The notes under the pieces are model-generated. The model was not told where the DNA came from. It searched no databases and saw nothing but the letters and a program-made list of their open reading frames with translations. A stretch of 64,000 bases of DNA from Cupriavidus sp. MP-37 (GTDB lineage Bacteria > Pseudomonadota > Gammaproteobacteria > Burkholderiales > Burkholderiaceae). Each line of letters starts with the position of its first letter. Within the stretch, counting starts at the first letter, position 1. Both the position numbers and the translations under genes were made by a program. This document shows, piece by piece, positions 7,362 through 16,713 of the stretch. The stretch is taken from the NCBI RefSeq assembly GCF_020618415.1, contig NZ_CP085345.1, positions 186,001 through 250,000 of the forward strand. Direction: 5' to 3'.

Positions 7362-9502
7362 GCCATCTCCCTACAAGCCGCCGCCGTTTCCTGCAAGCCG
7401 CCGGCGCGGTGCCGGCGGCGCTGGTGCTGGGCTTCCACCTGCCGCTGGCGAAGGCCGCCGACGCCAGCGCGCCCGCGCGCGACCCGGATGACATCAACGC
7501 CTGGCTGCGCATCGATGCCGACGGCAGCGTGACCATCATGGTGCCGTCGGCCGAGCTGGGGCAGGGCGTGATGACCTCCGCGCCGATGCTGATCGCCGAA
7601 GAGCTGGAGTGCGACTGGCGCCAGGTGCGCGCCGAGCTGGCGCCGACCGACCCGGTCTACAACAACCGCATGTTCAAGGTGCAGGCGACCGCCAGCAGCA
7701 CCTCGGCGCGCTGGTCGTTCGAGCCGCTGCGCCGCATCGGCGCCACCGCGCGCGAGATGCTGCGCGAGGCCGCCGCGCAAAGCTGGAGCGTACCGCTGGC
7801 GCAGTGCCGCGCGGTGCAGGGCGTGGTGCGGCATGAGCCCAGCGGGCGCACGCTCGGCTACGGTGCGCTGGCCGCGCGGGCGGCCAGCCTGCCACGTCCG
7901 GCCGGCGTGGCGCTGAAGGATCCGCGCGACTGGAAGCTGCTGGGCCATCCGACCGACCGGCTCGACATTCCGCTGAAGACTCGCGGCGCCGCGGTGTTCG
8001 GCGTCGATGTCAAGGTGCCGCGCATGCTGGTGGGGTCGGTGCTGGCGTGCCCGGTCTTCGGCGGCACGCTGCGCCGGGTCGATGCCCGCCCGGCGCTGTC
8101 AGTGCGCGGCGTGCGGCGCGTGGTGCCGCTGGACGATGCCGTGGTGGTGCTGGCCGACAGCTACTGGACCGCGCGCAAGGGCCTGGCCGCGCTGCGGCCG
8201 GACTGGCAGCTCCCGCAAGGCGCTCCGGCTGGCGACGCCGCACTGATGGCCGGCTACCGCGCCGCTGCGCGCGGCGCAGCGGCGGTGGCGCTGCGCCACG
8301 GCGATCCGGACGCGCAGATGCAGGGTACGCAGCCCTACACCGCCGAATACGAGGTGCCTTACCTCGCCCACGCCACCATGGAGCCGATGAACGCCACCGC
8401 CGACGTACGCGCCGACCGCGCCGAGATCTGGGGGCCGACCCAGGTCTGCGGCGAGATCGCGCAGCGGCTGTCCGGCGTGATCGGCCTGCCCGCCGCACGC
8501 ATCGTCGTGCATGGCACCTTCGTCGGCGGCGGCTTCGGCCGGCGCGAGGAGTTCGATGTCTTTGTCCAGGCCGCGCTGGCGTCGAAGGCCGCGGGGCAGC
8601 CGGTCAAGCTGATCTGGTCGCGCGAAGAAGACATCCAGCACGATTTCTACCGGCCCGCGGCGGCGGCGCGCTTCAGCGCGGTGCTGGCACCGGACGCGGC
8701 CGGCATCCGCGCGCTGGACGCGCGCCTGGCGTGCTCGTCGATCTATATCCGCAATTTCCCGGACCGGGTCAAGGGCGGGGTCGACCCCAAGTCGGTCGAA
8801 GGCGTGGTGGACCTGCCCTACGCGCTGCCCCATCTCGCCGTACGCCACGCCATGGTCAATACCGCTGTGCCGGTGGGCTTCTGGCGCGGCGTGGGCTATA
8901 CGCAGAACACCTTCTTCGCCGAAAGCTTTATCGACGAGCTGGCCCACCACGCCGGCACCGACCCGCTGCAGTTCCGGCTGAAGCTGCTGGCGGGCCGGCC
9001 GCGTCCGGCGCGCCTGCTGCAGCGCCTGGCGCAGCACGTCGGCTGGGGCAGCGCGGCGGCGGGGCGCTGGCACGGCGTGGCGCTGTCGCAGGCGTGGGGC
9101 TCGCTGTGCGCGACGGTGGTGGAGTTGTCGGCGGAGGGACAGCGCATCACGCTGCACCGCGTCGTCAATGCCATCGACTGCGGCACCGTGATCAACCCCG
9201 CGACGGTCGAGCGCCAGCTGGAGGGCGCCAGCATCTGGGCCCTGAGCGCGGCGCTGTCGGGCGCGATCACCATCGCCGACGGACGCGTGCAGCAATCCAA
9301 TTTCCACGACTATCCGCTGCTGCGGCTGGCGCAGACGCCGCGCTTCGAGGCAGTGCTGGCGCCCAGTGGCGAGCGCATCGGCGGCGTCGGCGAGTCCGCT
9401 GTGCCGACGCTGGCGCCGGCGCTGGCCAATGCGCTGTTTGCCGCCACTGGGCAACGCATCCGCTCGCTGCCGCTGGCGCGGCATGGGTTCGAACTGGCGT
9501 AG
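7358..9502 (+). CDS. iorB: Molybdopterin-binding large subunit of aldehyde/isoquinoline oxidoreductase type
   Basis: The catalytic molybdenum-cofactor subunit (714 residues) that hydroxylates a heteroaromatic or oxidises an aldehyde. The GTG at 7358 overlaps the iorA stop and opens a twin-arginine signal ([10 protein letters not shown], then a hydrophobic stretch ending LAKAA), so the enzyme is probably exported to the periplasm. Family motifs include [20 protein letters not shown] near the start, [11 protein letters not shown] in the middle and the C-terminal GGVGESAVP, which holds the catalytic Glu. The role in quinoline-type catabolism is inferred from the family; regulation by the divergent LysR is likely. 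Confidence 0.88.
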   Translation: MSHLPTSRRRFLQAAGAVPAALVLGFHLPLAKAADASAPARDPDDINAWLRIDADGSVTIMVPSAELGQGVMTSAPMLIAEELECDWRQVRAELAPTDPVYNNRMFKVQATASSTSARWSFEPLRRIGATAREMLREAAAQSWSVPLAQCRAVQGVVRHEPSGRTLGYGALAARAASLPRPAGVALKDPRDWKLLGHPTDRLDIPLKTRGAAVFGVDVKVPRMLVGSVLACPVFGGTLRRVDARPALSVRGVRRVVPLDDAVVVLADSYWTARKGLAALRPDWQLPQGAPAGDAALMAGYRAAARGAAAVALRHGDPDAQMQGTQPYTAEYEVPYLAHATMEPMNATADVRADRAEIWGPTQVCGEIAQRLSGVIGLPAARIVVHGTFVGGGFGRREEFDVFVQAALASKAAGQPVKLIWSREEDIQHDFYRPAAAARFSAVLAPDAAGIRALDARLACSSIYIRNFPDRVKGGVDPKSVEGVVDLPYALPHLAVRHAMVNTAVPVGFWRGVGYTQNTFFAESFIDELAHHAGTDPLQFRLKLLAGRPRPARLLQRLAQHVGWGSAAAGRWHGVALSQAWGSLCATVVELSAEGQRITLHRVVNAIDCGTVINPATVERQLEGASIWALSAALSGAITIADGRVQQSNFHDYPLLRLAQTPRFEAVLAPSGERIGGVGESAVPTLAPALANALFAATGQRIRSLPLARHGFELA

Positions 9503-9671
9503 CGCGGCGCCGGCGTTTGCCCAGGTGATGCCGCTGCCACGCCCGCCGGCGCCGTACCACGCAGCCGGCGCGGCGTTGTGTGTCATACCGCGCACGCGCC
9601 CCTACGCTGCCGGCCCGGTTCTTCCCTACACTGGAGCATGGCGCCTTGCCGCCGCCGAAGGGAAAATACCT

Positions 9672-10703
9672 ATGCCGCCAGAGCCCGTCCAAGCCAAGCC
9701 CGTGGCACTGGCCTTGCAAGGCGGCGGCATGCATGGCGCATTTACCTGGGGCGTGCTGGACCGCCTGCTGGAGGATGGCCGGCTGGCGATCGAAGGCGTC
9801 AGCGCCACCAGTGCCGGCGCCATGAACGGCACGGTGCTGGCCTATGGCCTGATGCAGGGCGGCAGCGACGGCGCGCGCCAGGCCCTGCATGACTTCTGGC
9901 AGGCCATCGCCCACTCGGCGCAGCGCTTCAACCCGTTGCGCTGGCTGCCGTGGTTCAAGGGCAGCCATACGCTGGGGCTGAACCATTCCCCGCTGTACGC
10001 CATGGCCGACATCACGCTGCGGCTGCTGTCGCCGTACCAGTTCAACCCGGGCAATGCCAACCCGCTGCGCGACGTGCTGCTCGGCCAGGTGGATTTCGCG
10101 GCGCTGCGCGCGCATTGCCCGATCCGGCTGTACCTGTGCGCGACCAATATCGAAACCAGCCGGATCCGCATCTTTGCGCAGGAAGAGCTGAGCGTCGACG
10201 CGGTGCTGGCCTCGGCCTGCGTGCCCACGCTGTTCCAGGCGGTCAGCATCGACGGCCAGCATTACTGGGACGGCGGCTATGTCGGCAACCCGGCGATCTT
10301 CCCGCTGATCTACCACTGCGAGACCCACGATGTCGTGATCGTCCACATCAACCCGATCGTGCGCCGCGGGGTGCCGACCACCGCGGCGGAGATCCTGAAC
10401 CGGGTCAATGAGGTTAGCTTCAATTCGTCATTGATGCGCGAGATGCGCGCGATCGGCTTCGTCACCACGCTGATCCAGCAGGGCAAGATCGACCGCAACG
10501 AGATGAAGGAGATGTGGATCCATTCGATCCGCTCGGACGAGACCATGGCCAGGCTCGGGGTCTCGACCAAGTACAACGCCGATTGGGATTTCCTGTGCTC
10601 GTTGCGCGACCAGGGCCGGCAGGCTGCCACCGTCTGGCTGGACCGCAACTATGACTGCGTGGGGCAGCGCTCCAGCGTCGACATCACCGGCGAGTTCCTG
10701 TAG
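9672..10703 (+). CDS. Patatin-like phospholipase family protein
   Basis: A 343-residue patatin-fold lipid acyl hydrolase. The oxyanion loop is LQGGGMHGAF near residue 16, the nucleophile elbow reads VSATSAGAMNG (Ser near residue 42), and the catalytic Asp is in WDGGYVGNP. The first residue of the usual GxSxG elbow is Ala here. No signal peptide is present, so it probably acts on cytoplasmic or inner-membrane lipids. Its 3' end overlaps the convergent HD-domain gene by 20 bases. The substrate is unknown. Confidence 0.85.
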   Translation: MPPEPVQAKPVALALQGGGMHGAFTWGVLDRLLEDGRLAIEGVSATSAGAMNGTVLAYGLMQGGSDGARQALHDFWQAIAHSAQRFNPLRWLPWFKGSHTLGLNHSPLYAMADITLRLLSPYQFNPGNANPLRDVLLGQVDFAALRAHCPIRLYLCATNIETSRIRIFAQEELSVDAVLASACVPTLFQAVSIDGQHYWDGGYVGNPAIFPLIYHCETHDVVIVHINPIVRRGVPTTAAEILNRVNEVSFNSSLMREMRAIGFVTTLIQQGKIDRNEMKEMWIHSIRSDETMARLGVSTKYNADWDFLCSLRDQGRQAATVWLDRNYDCVGQRSSVDITGEFL

Positions 10704-11328
10704 GCAGCGCCGGCTGGGCCAGCCGCCAGGCAAGATTGGCGCGCGCCTGCGCCTCGTAGCGCGCCTGGAACAGGTCGGTGGCATAGATGCGGGGACTGGC
10801 CAGCAGGCGCTGCAGGAAGGCGCGCTCGGCGGCGTCATAGGCGGCGTCGTCGAGGTCGGTGCGCTCGGCGCGCAGGCGCGCGCCGTTGTCCTGGAAGCGC
10901 GCGCGGCTGTATCCCAGCGCGGCCAGGTCGATATCGGCGGTGAAGCGCCCGGCCAGGCTGGCCGGCACGTCGGCGTGCGTGGTTTCCAGGATCAGCGCGG
11001 CAACGCGGCCGGCGGCGGCGACCGTGCCGGCCGACCAGCGCCGCAGCCACGCGGCGCTGCGCGCTTCGTTGTCGGTGGCGCCGGGCACGTAGATGACGTC
11101 ATGGCACCACAGCGCCAGTTCCACCTCGGCGGCATCCGGGATCGCGCTGCGCGCCCAGTCGAGGTCCTGCAGGCAGCGGCGCACATGGTCCAGGGTGTGG
11201 TAATGCCGGGTCGGTTCGCCGTAGCAGCGCGCCAGGTCGGCATACGCGTCCGCCGCGCGGGTGCCGCCCGCCAGCGTCCAGAGCGCGACAAAGCGCGCTT
11301 GCAGCGGGCAGTCGGCGGCGGTGCTCAT
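10684..11328 (-). CDS. HD-domain metal-dependent phosphohydrolase
   Basis: A 214-residue protein of the predicted HD-superfamily phosphohydrolase group (COG4339-like). Metal ligands are visible as the histidines in RHYHTLDHVRR (His42, His44, His48) and the His76-Asp77 pair in LWCHDVIYV. Its ATG overlaps the stop of the upstream cyclase/AAA/TPR gene by four bases (ATGA), so the two proteins are made together. A phosphodiester or nucleotide substrate is expected from the fold. Whether it acts on the product of the coupled cyclase is only an inference. Confidence 0.82.
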   Translation of the reverse strand: MSTAADCPLQARFVALWTLAGGTRAADAYADLARCYGEPTRHYHTLDHVRRCLQDLDWARSAIPDAAEVELALWCHDVIYVPGATDNEARSAAWLRRWSAGTVAAAGRVAALILETTHADVPASLAGRFTADIDLAALGYSRARFQDNGARLRAERTDLDDAAYDAAERAFLQRLLASPRIYATDLFQARYEAQARANLAWRLAQPALPTGTRR

Positions 11329-14300
11329 GCGCGTGCTGGACCCGTTTCGCGGGCCGGCTGTCCCGCCAGCTCGGCAAGCAGTGCCTGCGCCTGCAGCCAG
11401 TCGGCGCCGTCGGTGCCCTCGCTGAAGCTGGCGTGGATGCGCGCCAGCGTTTCGCGCGCGGCGTCGCCCTTGCCCTGCCGCTGCCACAGCCGCGCCAGGC
11501 TCAGCGCGGCCTGCAGTTCTAGCGGCCTGGCGCCCTGGCCGTGCGCGACCGCGAGCGCGCGCTGGAAGCAGGCCTCGGCTTCATGGCTGGCGGCGGCGCC
11601 GGCCTCCGGCGCCGCCAGCTGCAGCAGCATGTCGCCGCGCAATCGATAGACCGCGGCTTCGTCGAGCCGCTCGCCGGTCTCTTCGACCATGGCTTGCGCC
11701 CGTGTCAGCACATCCAGCGCCGCGGCCGGCTGGCCCGCCTTGCCGCAGGCCTCGGCCAGCATGGCCAGCAGGTTCGGCATGCCGAGTTCGCCGCCGGTGG
11801 CCTCGTAGGCGTCGAGGCCCTTGCGCATCAGCGCAATGCCTTCCTCGTGGCGGCCCAGTTCGGACACCGCCCAACCCTGCAGCACGGTGCCCCAGGCCAG
11901 GTAGATGGGGAAGCCCTGTTCGCAGGAAATGGCAATGGCGGATTCCGCATACTCGCGGGCCTGCGCGGGGTCGCGGCGCCAGCGGTATTGCTCCGCCGCG
12001 AACACCAGGCACAGCGCGAGGTTGTAGGCATCCGGACGCGCGCGCGCCAGTGCCAGCGCCTCGTGGCTGCGCGCCAGGGCCTGGTCGGCAAAGCCCTGGT
12101 ACCACAGGATCCACGCCAGCGTACTGGTGGCATGGACCATCGGATCGCGGCCGTAGCCGGTCAGGAAGTCGTAGGCGGAATGCTCGGGATGCGGCACGGC
12201 CAGCACGGCCTCCATATGCGCGCGCGCCTCTTCCAGCAGGCCCAGGCGGAACAGCGTGGCGCCCAGCGCGCGATGGCCCTCGGCCAGCTGCTTGGGCTTC
12301 TGCGACTCCGTGGCCAGCGCAAGCAGGCGCCGGGCCAGCGGCAGCGACACCTGGTATTGCGCGCGCAACTGGTAGAACGCCCACATGCCCAGCTGCGCCG
12401 AGAACACGTAGGGCGTCTGCCGGCCTTGCTCGCACAGCGACATCGCGCGCCGGTAATTGGCTTCGACTTCGGGCGAGGCCTGGCCGCGCGCCGCAATCAG
12501 CGCGGGCCCGAGCGTCAGCAGCAGCGTCAGCTCCAGCCGCGCGCGCTCGGTGCTGTCGGGCTGGCGCTTGAGCAGGGCGATGGCCTCGCTGAGATGCCGG
12601 ATCGCTTCTTCCTGCGCGGAGCGCTGCAGCGCCTGCTGGCCGGCGCAGTGCAGGTACTCGACCGCCTTTGGCACATTGCCGCTGTGGCTGTAGTGGTGCG
12701 CCAGTTCGCTGCAGTAGTCCTTGAGCCGGCCATGGAACATTGCCTCGATGGCCTGCGCGGAGCTTTCATGCAGCGCGCTGCGGCGCTCGGTCAGCAGCGA
12801 GCTGCCGGCCACCTCCTGGGTCAGCGCGTGCTTGAAGGCGTACTCCACCTCGGGGAAGGCGGGGCGCTCGTAGATGAAGTCGGCGCTCTGCAGGTCGCGC
12901 AGCAGCGCATGCAACTGCTCTTCCGGCAGCCCGGTGACGCGCAGCACCAGGCCCAGCGGAAACTCCTTGCCGATCACGGCGAGGGTCTGCAGCAGTTCCT
13001 TCTGCGCCAGCGGCAGCCGGTCGATACGGGCGGCCAGCACCCCCTGCACGGTGGTGGGGATGTGCAGCAGCGCCGGCGCCTTCTCGATGCGGTAGGCGCC
13101 GGGCTGGCCCAGCAGCGCGCCTTCCTCGGCCAGGGTCTGGACCACTTCCTCCATGAAGAAGGGGTTGCCTTCGGTCTTGTCGAGGATCAGCCGCTTCAGC
13201 GGCACCAGGCTGGGATCGTCGCCGAGCAGCGCGGTCAGCAGCTCCTGCGCCTCGGCCTGTCCCAGCGGCTGCAAGCGCAGCTGCGAGTAGTGGCCGCCCG
13301 CGTCCCAGCGATGGCTGTACTCCGGCCGGTAGTTCACCAGCAGCACGATGCGCGCGCCGGGCACGTGGTCGACCAGCATGTTGAGGAAGGCCTCGGTCTC
13401 GCCGTCGAGCCATTGCAGGTCTTCGAAGATGACTTCCAGCGGCTGGTTCTGGCTTTCGCGGACCAGCAGCCGCGCAATCGCGTCGAAGGTGCGCTGGCGC
13501 CGCAGCGCCGGGTCCATGGTCGGCAGCGGCGAGTCGGGCTCGACCACGCCCAGCAGGTAGAGCAGGTAGGGCAGGTGTTCTTCCAGCGAGCGGTCCAGCG
13601 TCAGCAGCCTGCCGGTCAGTTTCTCGCGGCAGCTGCGGTCGCCGTCGTGCGCGGTGATCTGGAAATAATTCTTCAGCATCTCGATCAGCGGCAGGTAGGC
13701 AAAGGCCTTGCCGTGCGAGACCGAGAACGTCTCCAGCGCCAGGCAGCCTTGCTGCGACCTGACCTTGAACTCATGGAACAGCCGCGACTTGCCGACCCCG
13801 GCTTCGCCCACCACCGCGACGATGCGCCCGTGGCCGGCCTTGGCCTGCTCCAGCGCCGCGTTCAGGTGCGCGAGCTCGTCCTGGCGCCCGACAAAGCGCG
13901 CCAGGCCGCGGTGCGCGGCCACCTGCAGCCGCGTGCGCAGGGGGCCCGGACCGATCACTTCGTACACCGCCAGCGGTTCGCGCACGCCCTTGACGTTGGT
14001 GGTGCCCAGCGCCGTGAACTCGAAATAGCCTTCGGTCAGTTTGTGGGTCGACTCGCTCACCAGGATCGACGCCGGCGTGGCGATGCCTTCCATGCGCGAG
14101 GCGATATGGATGGTGTGCCCGACCGGATCGTAGTCGGTGTGCAGGTCGTCCTTGCGGATCGAGCGCACCACCACCTCGCCGGTATGGATGCCGATGCGGA
14201 CCTGCAGCGGAATGCCTTGCTCCAGGCGCACGCGGTCGCTGTGCCGGTGCATCGCATCCTGCATGCGCAGCGCCGCGTACAGCGCGCGCAGGGCGTGGTC

Positions 14301-14795
14301 CTCATGCGCGATGGGCGCGCCGAACAGCGCCAGGATGCCGTCGCCGAGGAACTTGGCGACATAGCCCTCGTAGTGGTGGACCGCCTCCATCATCAGCGTC
14401 ACCACGGGATCGATCAGCCGGCGCGCATCCTCCGGGTCCAGGTCCTGCGTCAGCGCGGTGGAGCCGGCCATGTCGGCAAACAGCGCGGTGATGGTCTTGC
14501 GCTCGCCGGCGGTCTCGCCGCGGGCTTCCATCGCCGCCTGCTCGGCCAGGATGCGCCCGGCAAGGTGCGGCGGGGTGTAGTGCACCGGCGCGGGACTGTC
14601 CTGGCGCAGGGCGGCTGGCGCAGGGGCGGCGGTAGCGGCGGCGTCGGGCAGCCCGACGCCGCAGACGCGGCAGAACCGCGCCGCCGCGGTGGCTTCGGCG
14701 CCGCATTGCGGGCAAACGCGGGCAAGCCGCGCCCCGCACGCCTCACAGAAGTTGGCGCCAGCAAGGTTGCCGAAGCCGCATTGGCTGCAGCGCAT
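11325..14795 (-). CDS. Zinc-ribbon / adenylate-guanylate cyclase / AAA ATPase / TPR multidomain protein
   Basis: A 1156-residue multidomain signalling protein. Residues 1-50 hold two zinc ribbons (Cys3, 6, 17, 20 and Cys28, 31, 42, 45). A class III nucleotide cyclase domain covers about 98-280, with the metal Asp in ALFADMAGST (Asp108) and FLGDGILALFG (Asp152). A large ATPase follows, with the Walker A motif GEAGVGKSR near residue 330. The rest is alpha-helical TPR repeats, ending in a Pro/Ala-rich tail. No membrane segment is seen. Such proteins are common in soil Proteobacteria but mostly uncharacterised; cyclic nucleotide production is expected rather than shown. It is translationally coupled to the HD phosphohydrolase. 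Confidence 0.88.
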   Translation of the reverse strand: MRCSQCGFGNLAGANFCEACGARLARVCPQCGAEATAAARFCRVCGVGLPDAAATAAPAPAALRQDSPAPVHYTPPHLAGRILAEQAAMEARGETAGERKTITALFADMAGSTALTQDLDPEDARRLIDPVVTLMMEAVHHYEGYVAKFLGDGILALFGAPIAHEDHALRALYAALRMQDAMHRHSDRVRLEQGIPLQVRIGIHTGEVVVRSIRKDDLHTDYDPVGHTIHIASRMEGIATPASILVSESTHKLTEGYFEFTALGTTNVKGVREPLAVYEVIGPGPLRTRLQVAAHRGLARFVGRQDELAHLNAALEQAKAGHGRIVAVVGEAGVGKSRLFHEFKVRSQQGCLALETFSVSHGKAFAYLPLIEMLKNYFQITAHDGDRSCREKLTGRLLTLDRSLEEHLPYLLYLLGVVEPDSPLPTMDPALRRQRTFDAIARLLVRESQNQPLEVIFEDLQWLDGETEAFLNMLVDHVPGARIVLLVNYRPEYSHRWDAGGHYSQLRLQPLGQAEAQELLTALLGDDPSLVPLKRLILDKTEGNPFFMEEVVQTLAEEGALLGQPGAYRIEKAPALLHIPTTVQGVLAARIDRLPLAQKELLQTLAVIGKEFPLGLVLRVTGLPEEQLHALLRDLQSADFIYERPAFPEVEYAFKHALTQEVAGSSLLTERRSALHESSAQAIEAMFHGRLKDYCSELAHHYSHSGNVPKAVEYLHCAGQQALQRSAQEEAIRHLSEAIALLKRQPDSTERARLELTLLLTLGPALIAARGQASPEVEANYRRAMSLCEQGRQTPYVFSAQLGMWAFYQLRAQYQVSLPLARRLLALATESQKPKQLAEGHRALGATLFRLGLLEEARAHMEAVLAVPHPEHSAYDFLTGYGRDPMVHATSTLAWILWYQGFADQALARSHEALALARARPDAYNLALCLVFAAEQYRWRRDPAQAREYAESAIAISCEQGFPIYLAWGTVLQGWAVSELGRHEEGIALMRKGLDAYEATGGELGMPNLLAMLAEACGKAGQPAAALDVLTRAQAMVEETGERLDEAAVYRLRGDMLLQLAAPEAGAAASHEAEACFQRALAVAHGQGARPLELQAALSLARLWQRQGKGDAARETLARIHASFSEGTDGADWLQAQALLAELAGQPARETGPARA

Positions 14796-15199
14796 GTCGC
14801 CTCCCGGCCGTCGTTGCCAGCTTGACGGTACCTGGATCTATTAGAGGCGGGATCAGGGGAGGTGGCAAGGCGGCCCCTGTGTGGCGGGAACATTATCGGT
14901 GCCGCGCCTGCCTCCATCCGGCCCAAGGCCACGCTGGAGCAAAACGCTGCGCTCCAAGCGTCCGACGCAACCTTGGAAGGCGGCCGACTCGTACGCGTGT
15001 TGGGCGACCGGTGCCCGAAGTTCGGGGGCTACACATCAGTACTGCCCCAAGGCCAGCCGGCGCCGGCCATCGCTGGCCTTTGCGCTGGCGTTCAACGCGC
15101 TGCGGCTTCTCTGGCCCAGCGCGCAAGGCTGATGAGTTGTCCGCCGATGCGTAGGGATATTGGGGATCGGCGGTAGATCGCAAATTGGCGCGCGCAGTC
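14796..15199. other. 404-bp gap without a recognisable gene
   Basis: This stretch separates the start of the cyclase gene from the end of a LysR gene. Short open frames exist in several phases, but none has a convincing ribosome-binding site or family-like sequence. It must contain the promoter of the leftward cyclase operon. I see no clear repeat, tRNA or terminator in it. Confidence 0.4.
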
Positions 15200-16117
15200 C
15201 TACACCGTTGCCTTTCTCGAGCGGTCTTGCCGATAGCGCAGCGCCTTGATCACAAGCGCCAGAGCCGGAGCGAGGTGACGGCGATTGGCGTAGTAAAGGT
15301 GATAGCCAGGAAATAGCGGCCACCAGTCCTCAAGCACCGGCACCAGCCGTCCAGCCTTGAAATGTGGCGCCATTAAGTCCAGTGGCACGTAGGCTAATCC
15401 GACGCCGTCCAGCGCGGCCTGGAGCATCAGGAATGTGTTGTTGAACACCGTCTGACCTTCCACTCGGACGTTAAGGGCCTGTCCATCTTTCTCGAAATCC
15501 CAGGCGTACAGGCCTCCGTGGGTTGGCAGCCGAAGGTTGATGCAGCGGTGGCGGGTCAGGTCGTGCGGGGTGGCCGGAAGCGGCTTGCCGACCAGGTACT
15601 CGGGAGATGCGGCAACGGCCATGCGCAGGTCCGGCGCGATGCGCACTGCGACCATGTCCTTGGCGACGCGATTCCCGACACGCACACCCGCGTCGAAGCG
15701 ATGCGCCGCGATGTCGGTAAAGCCGTAGTCCACACTGAATTCGACGTGGATATCGGGGTATTGCCGCAGCAGCGGCAGCAGCTTGGGCCAGAGCACCGTC
15801 GCGATAGCGTGGTCATGTGCCGTGATGCGAACCGTGCCGGCCGGCCTGTCACGCATGGCGCTGAGCGACTCCAGTTCGAGCTCAATCTCGTCAAGGCGCG
15901 GTGCCAGTGTGTTCAGCAACCGTCCACCGGCTTCCGTGGTGGAGACGCTGCGCGTGGTGCGCGTGAGTAATCGCACGCCTAGCCTGGCTTCAAGGGTCAG
16001 CATGGCATGACTCAAGGCCGAACGCGACAGGCCAAGCTGCGCGGCGGCACGGGTAAAGCTGCGCTCCCGCGCTACCGCCACGAAGGCCTGCAGGTCGTTG
16101 AGGTTTTCCTTCGGCAT
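15200..16117 (-). CDS. LysR family transcriptional regulator
   Basis: A 305-residue LysR-type regulator. The HTH is LNDLQAFVAVARERSFTRAA and AQLGLSRSALSHAMLTLEAR (about residues 5-45), followed by RTTRSVSTTEAG and the effector domain. The ATG at 16117 (MPKENLN) is chosen because the HTH begins right after it; upstream in-frame codons add unrelated sequence. It is divergent from the cupin-CMD pair, and a spaced inverted repeat lies in the 104-base gap, so it likely regulates those genes. Confidence 0.9.
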   Translation of the reverse strand: MPKENLNDLQAFVAVARERSFTRAAAQLGLSRSALSHAMLTLEARLGVRLLTRTTRSVSTTEAGGRLLNTLAPRLDEIELELESLSAMRDRPAGTVRITAHDHAIATVLWPKLLPLLRQYPDIHVEFSVDYGFTDIAAHRFDAGVRVGNRVAKDMVAVRIAPDLRMAVAASPEYLVGKPLPATPHDLTRHRCINLRLPTHGGLYAWDFEKDGQALNVRVEGQTVFNNTFLMLQAALDGVGLAYVPLDLMAPHFKAGRLVPVLEDWWPLFPGYHLYYANRRHLAPALALVIKALRYRQDRSRKATV

Positions 16118-16123
16118 TGGTGA

Positions 16124-16169
16124 ATTAGATGCACAAGCGTGTTCTGATTTTACCGCCTTCTCATCTAAT
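16124..16169. promoter_or_regulatory. Spaced inverted repeat in lysR-cupin intergenic region
   Basis: ATTAGATG at 16124-16131 and CATCTAAT at 16162-16169 are perfect 8-bp inverted copies separated by 30 bases, or about four helical turns centre to centre. A tetrameric LysR protein could hold both half-sites together. The pair lies between the divergent start codons. Confidence 0.4.
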
Positions 16170-16221
16170 GGATTGGCAAATACAGTTCTGTCCAGTCTCT
16201 GTTTCACCGAACCGGACCCTC

Positions 16222-16713
16222 ATGAACTACCTCCTGAAAATCGCCCTGTGTGCCACTGCCGTGCAGGCTGCGGTAGCCTGCGCTGCCGAGCCGCAGGTCA
16301 TCGCGACGGCCGGCCAGCAAATCATGCGCGCCGGCAGCCAGCCCTCGGCGGCAGGGCCTTCGGACTACTTCACCGGCCGGGCGCGAGTCGATCCGGTATG
16401 GCCGGCAGACGAGAACATCAATGCCTCCGGCGGCTTGGTGACATTTGAGCCCGGCGCACGCTCGGCCTGGCACACCCACCCCGCCGGGCAACGTCTGGTG
16501 GTGGTCTCGGGCTTGGGTCTCACGCAGGAATGGGGCGAGCCCGTTCAGGAAATCCGCCCCGGCGACGTGGTTTGGTGTCCACCCGGCGTCAAGCATTGGC
16601 ACGGCGCCACGCATACCACAGCGATGACCCACCTGGCCGTAACGGGCACGGTCGACGGCAAGAACGTCACATGGATGGAGAAAGTCACCGATGAGCAATA
16701 CAACGCCCGCTGA
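16222..16713 (+). CDS. Secreted cupin-domain protein
   Basis: A 163-residue small cupin with an N-terminal signal peptide ([24 protein letters not shown]). The metal-binding cupin motifs are visible as [19 protein letters not shown] and [16 protein letters not shown], with the expected His residues. Proteins of this type are often annotated as quercetinase-like cupins next to carboxymuconolactone decarboxylase family genes. It overlaps the next gene by 23 bases and probably works in the same process. The reaction is not known. Confidence 0.85.
   Translation: MNYLLKIALCATAVQAAVACAAEPQVIATAGQQIMRAGSQPSAAGPSDYFTGRARVDPVWPADENINASGGLVTFEPGARSAWHTHPAGQRLVVVSGLGLTQEWGEPVQEIRPGDVVWCPPGVKHWHGATHTTAMTHLAVTGTVDGKNVTWMEKVTDEQYNAR

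Noticed and set aside
11541-14825. Very long open frame on the plus strand opposite the cyclase gene
   Set aside because: It has no family-like sequence and is Arg/Gln/His/Gly-rich as expected of an antisense frame in high-GC DNA; the minus-strand gene has clear domains.
15036-15323. Small frames in the gap before the LysR gene at 15200
   Set aside because: They overlap the lysR end or lack start signals, and show no recognisable motif.
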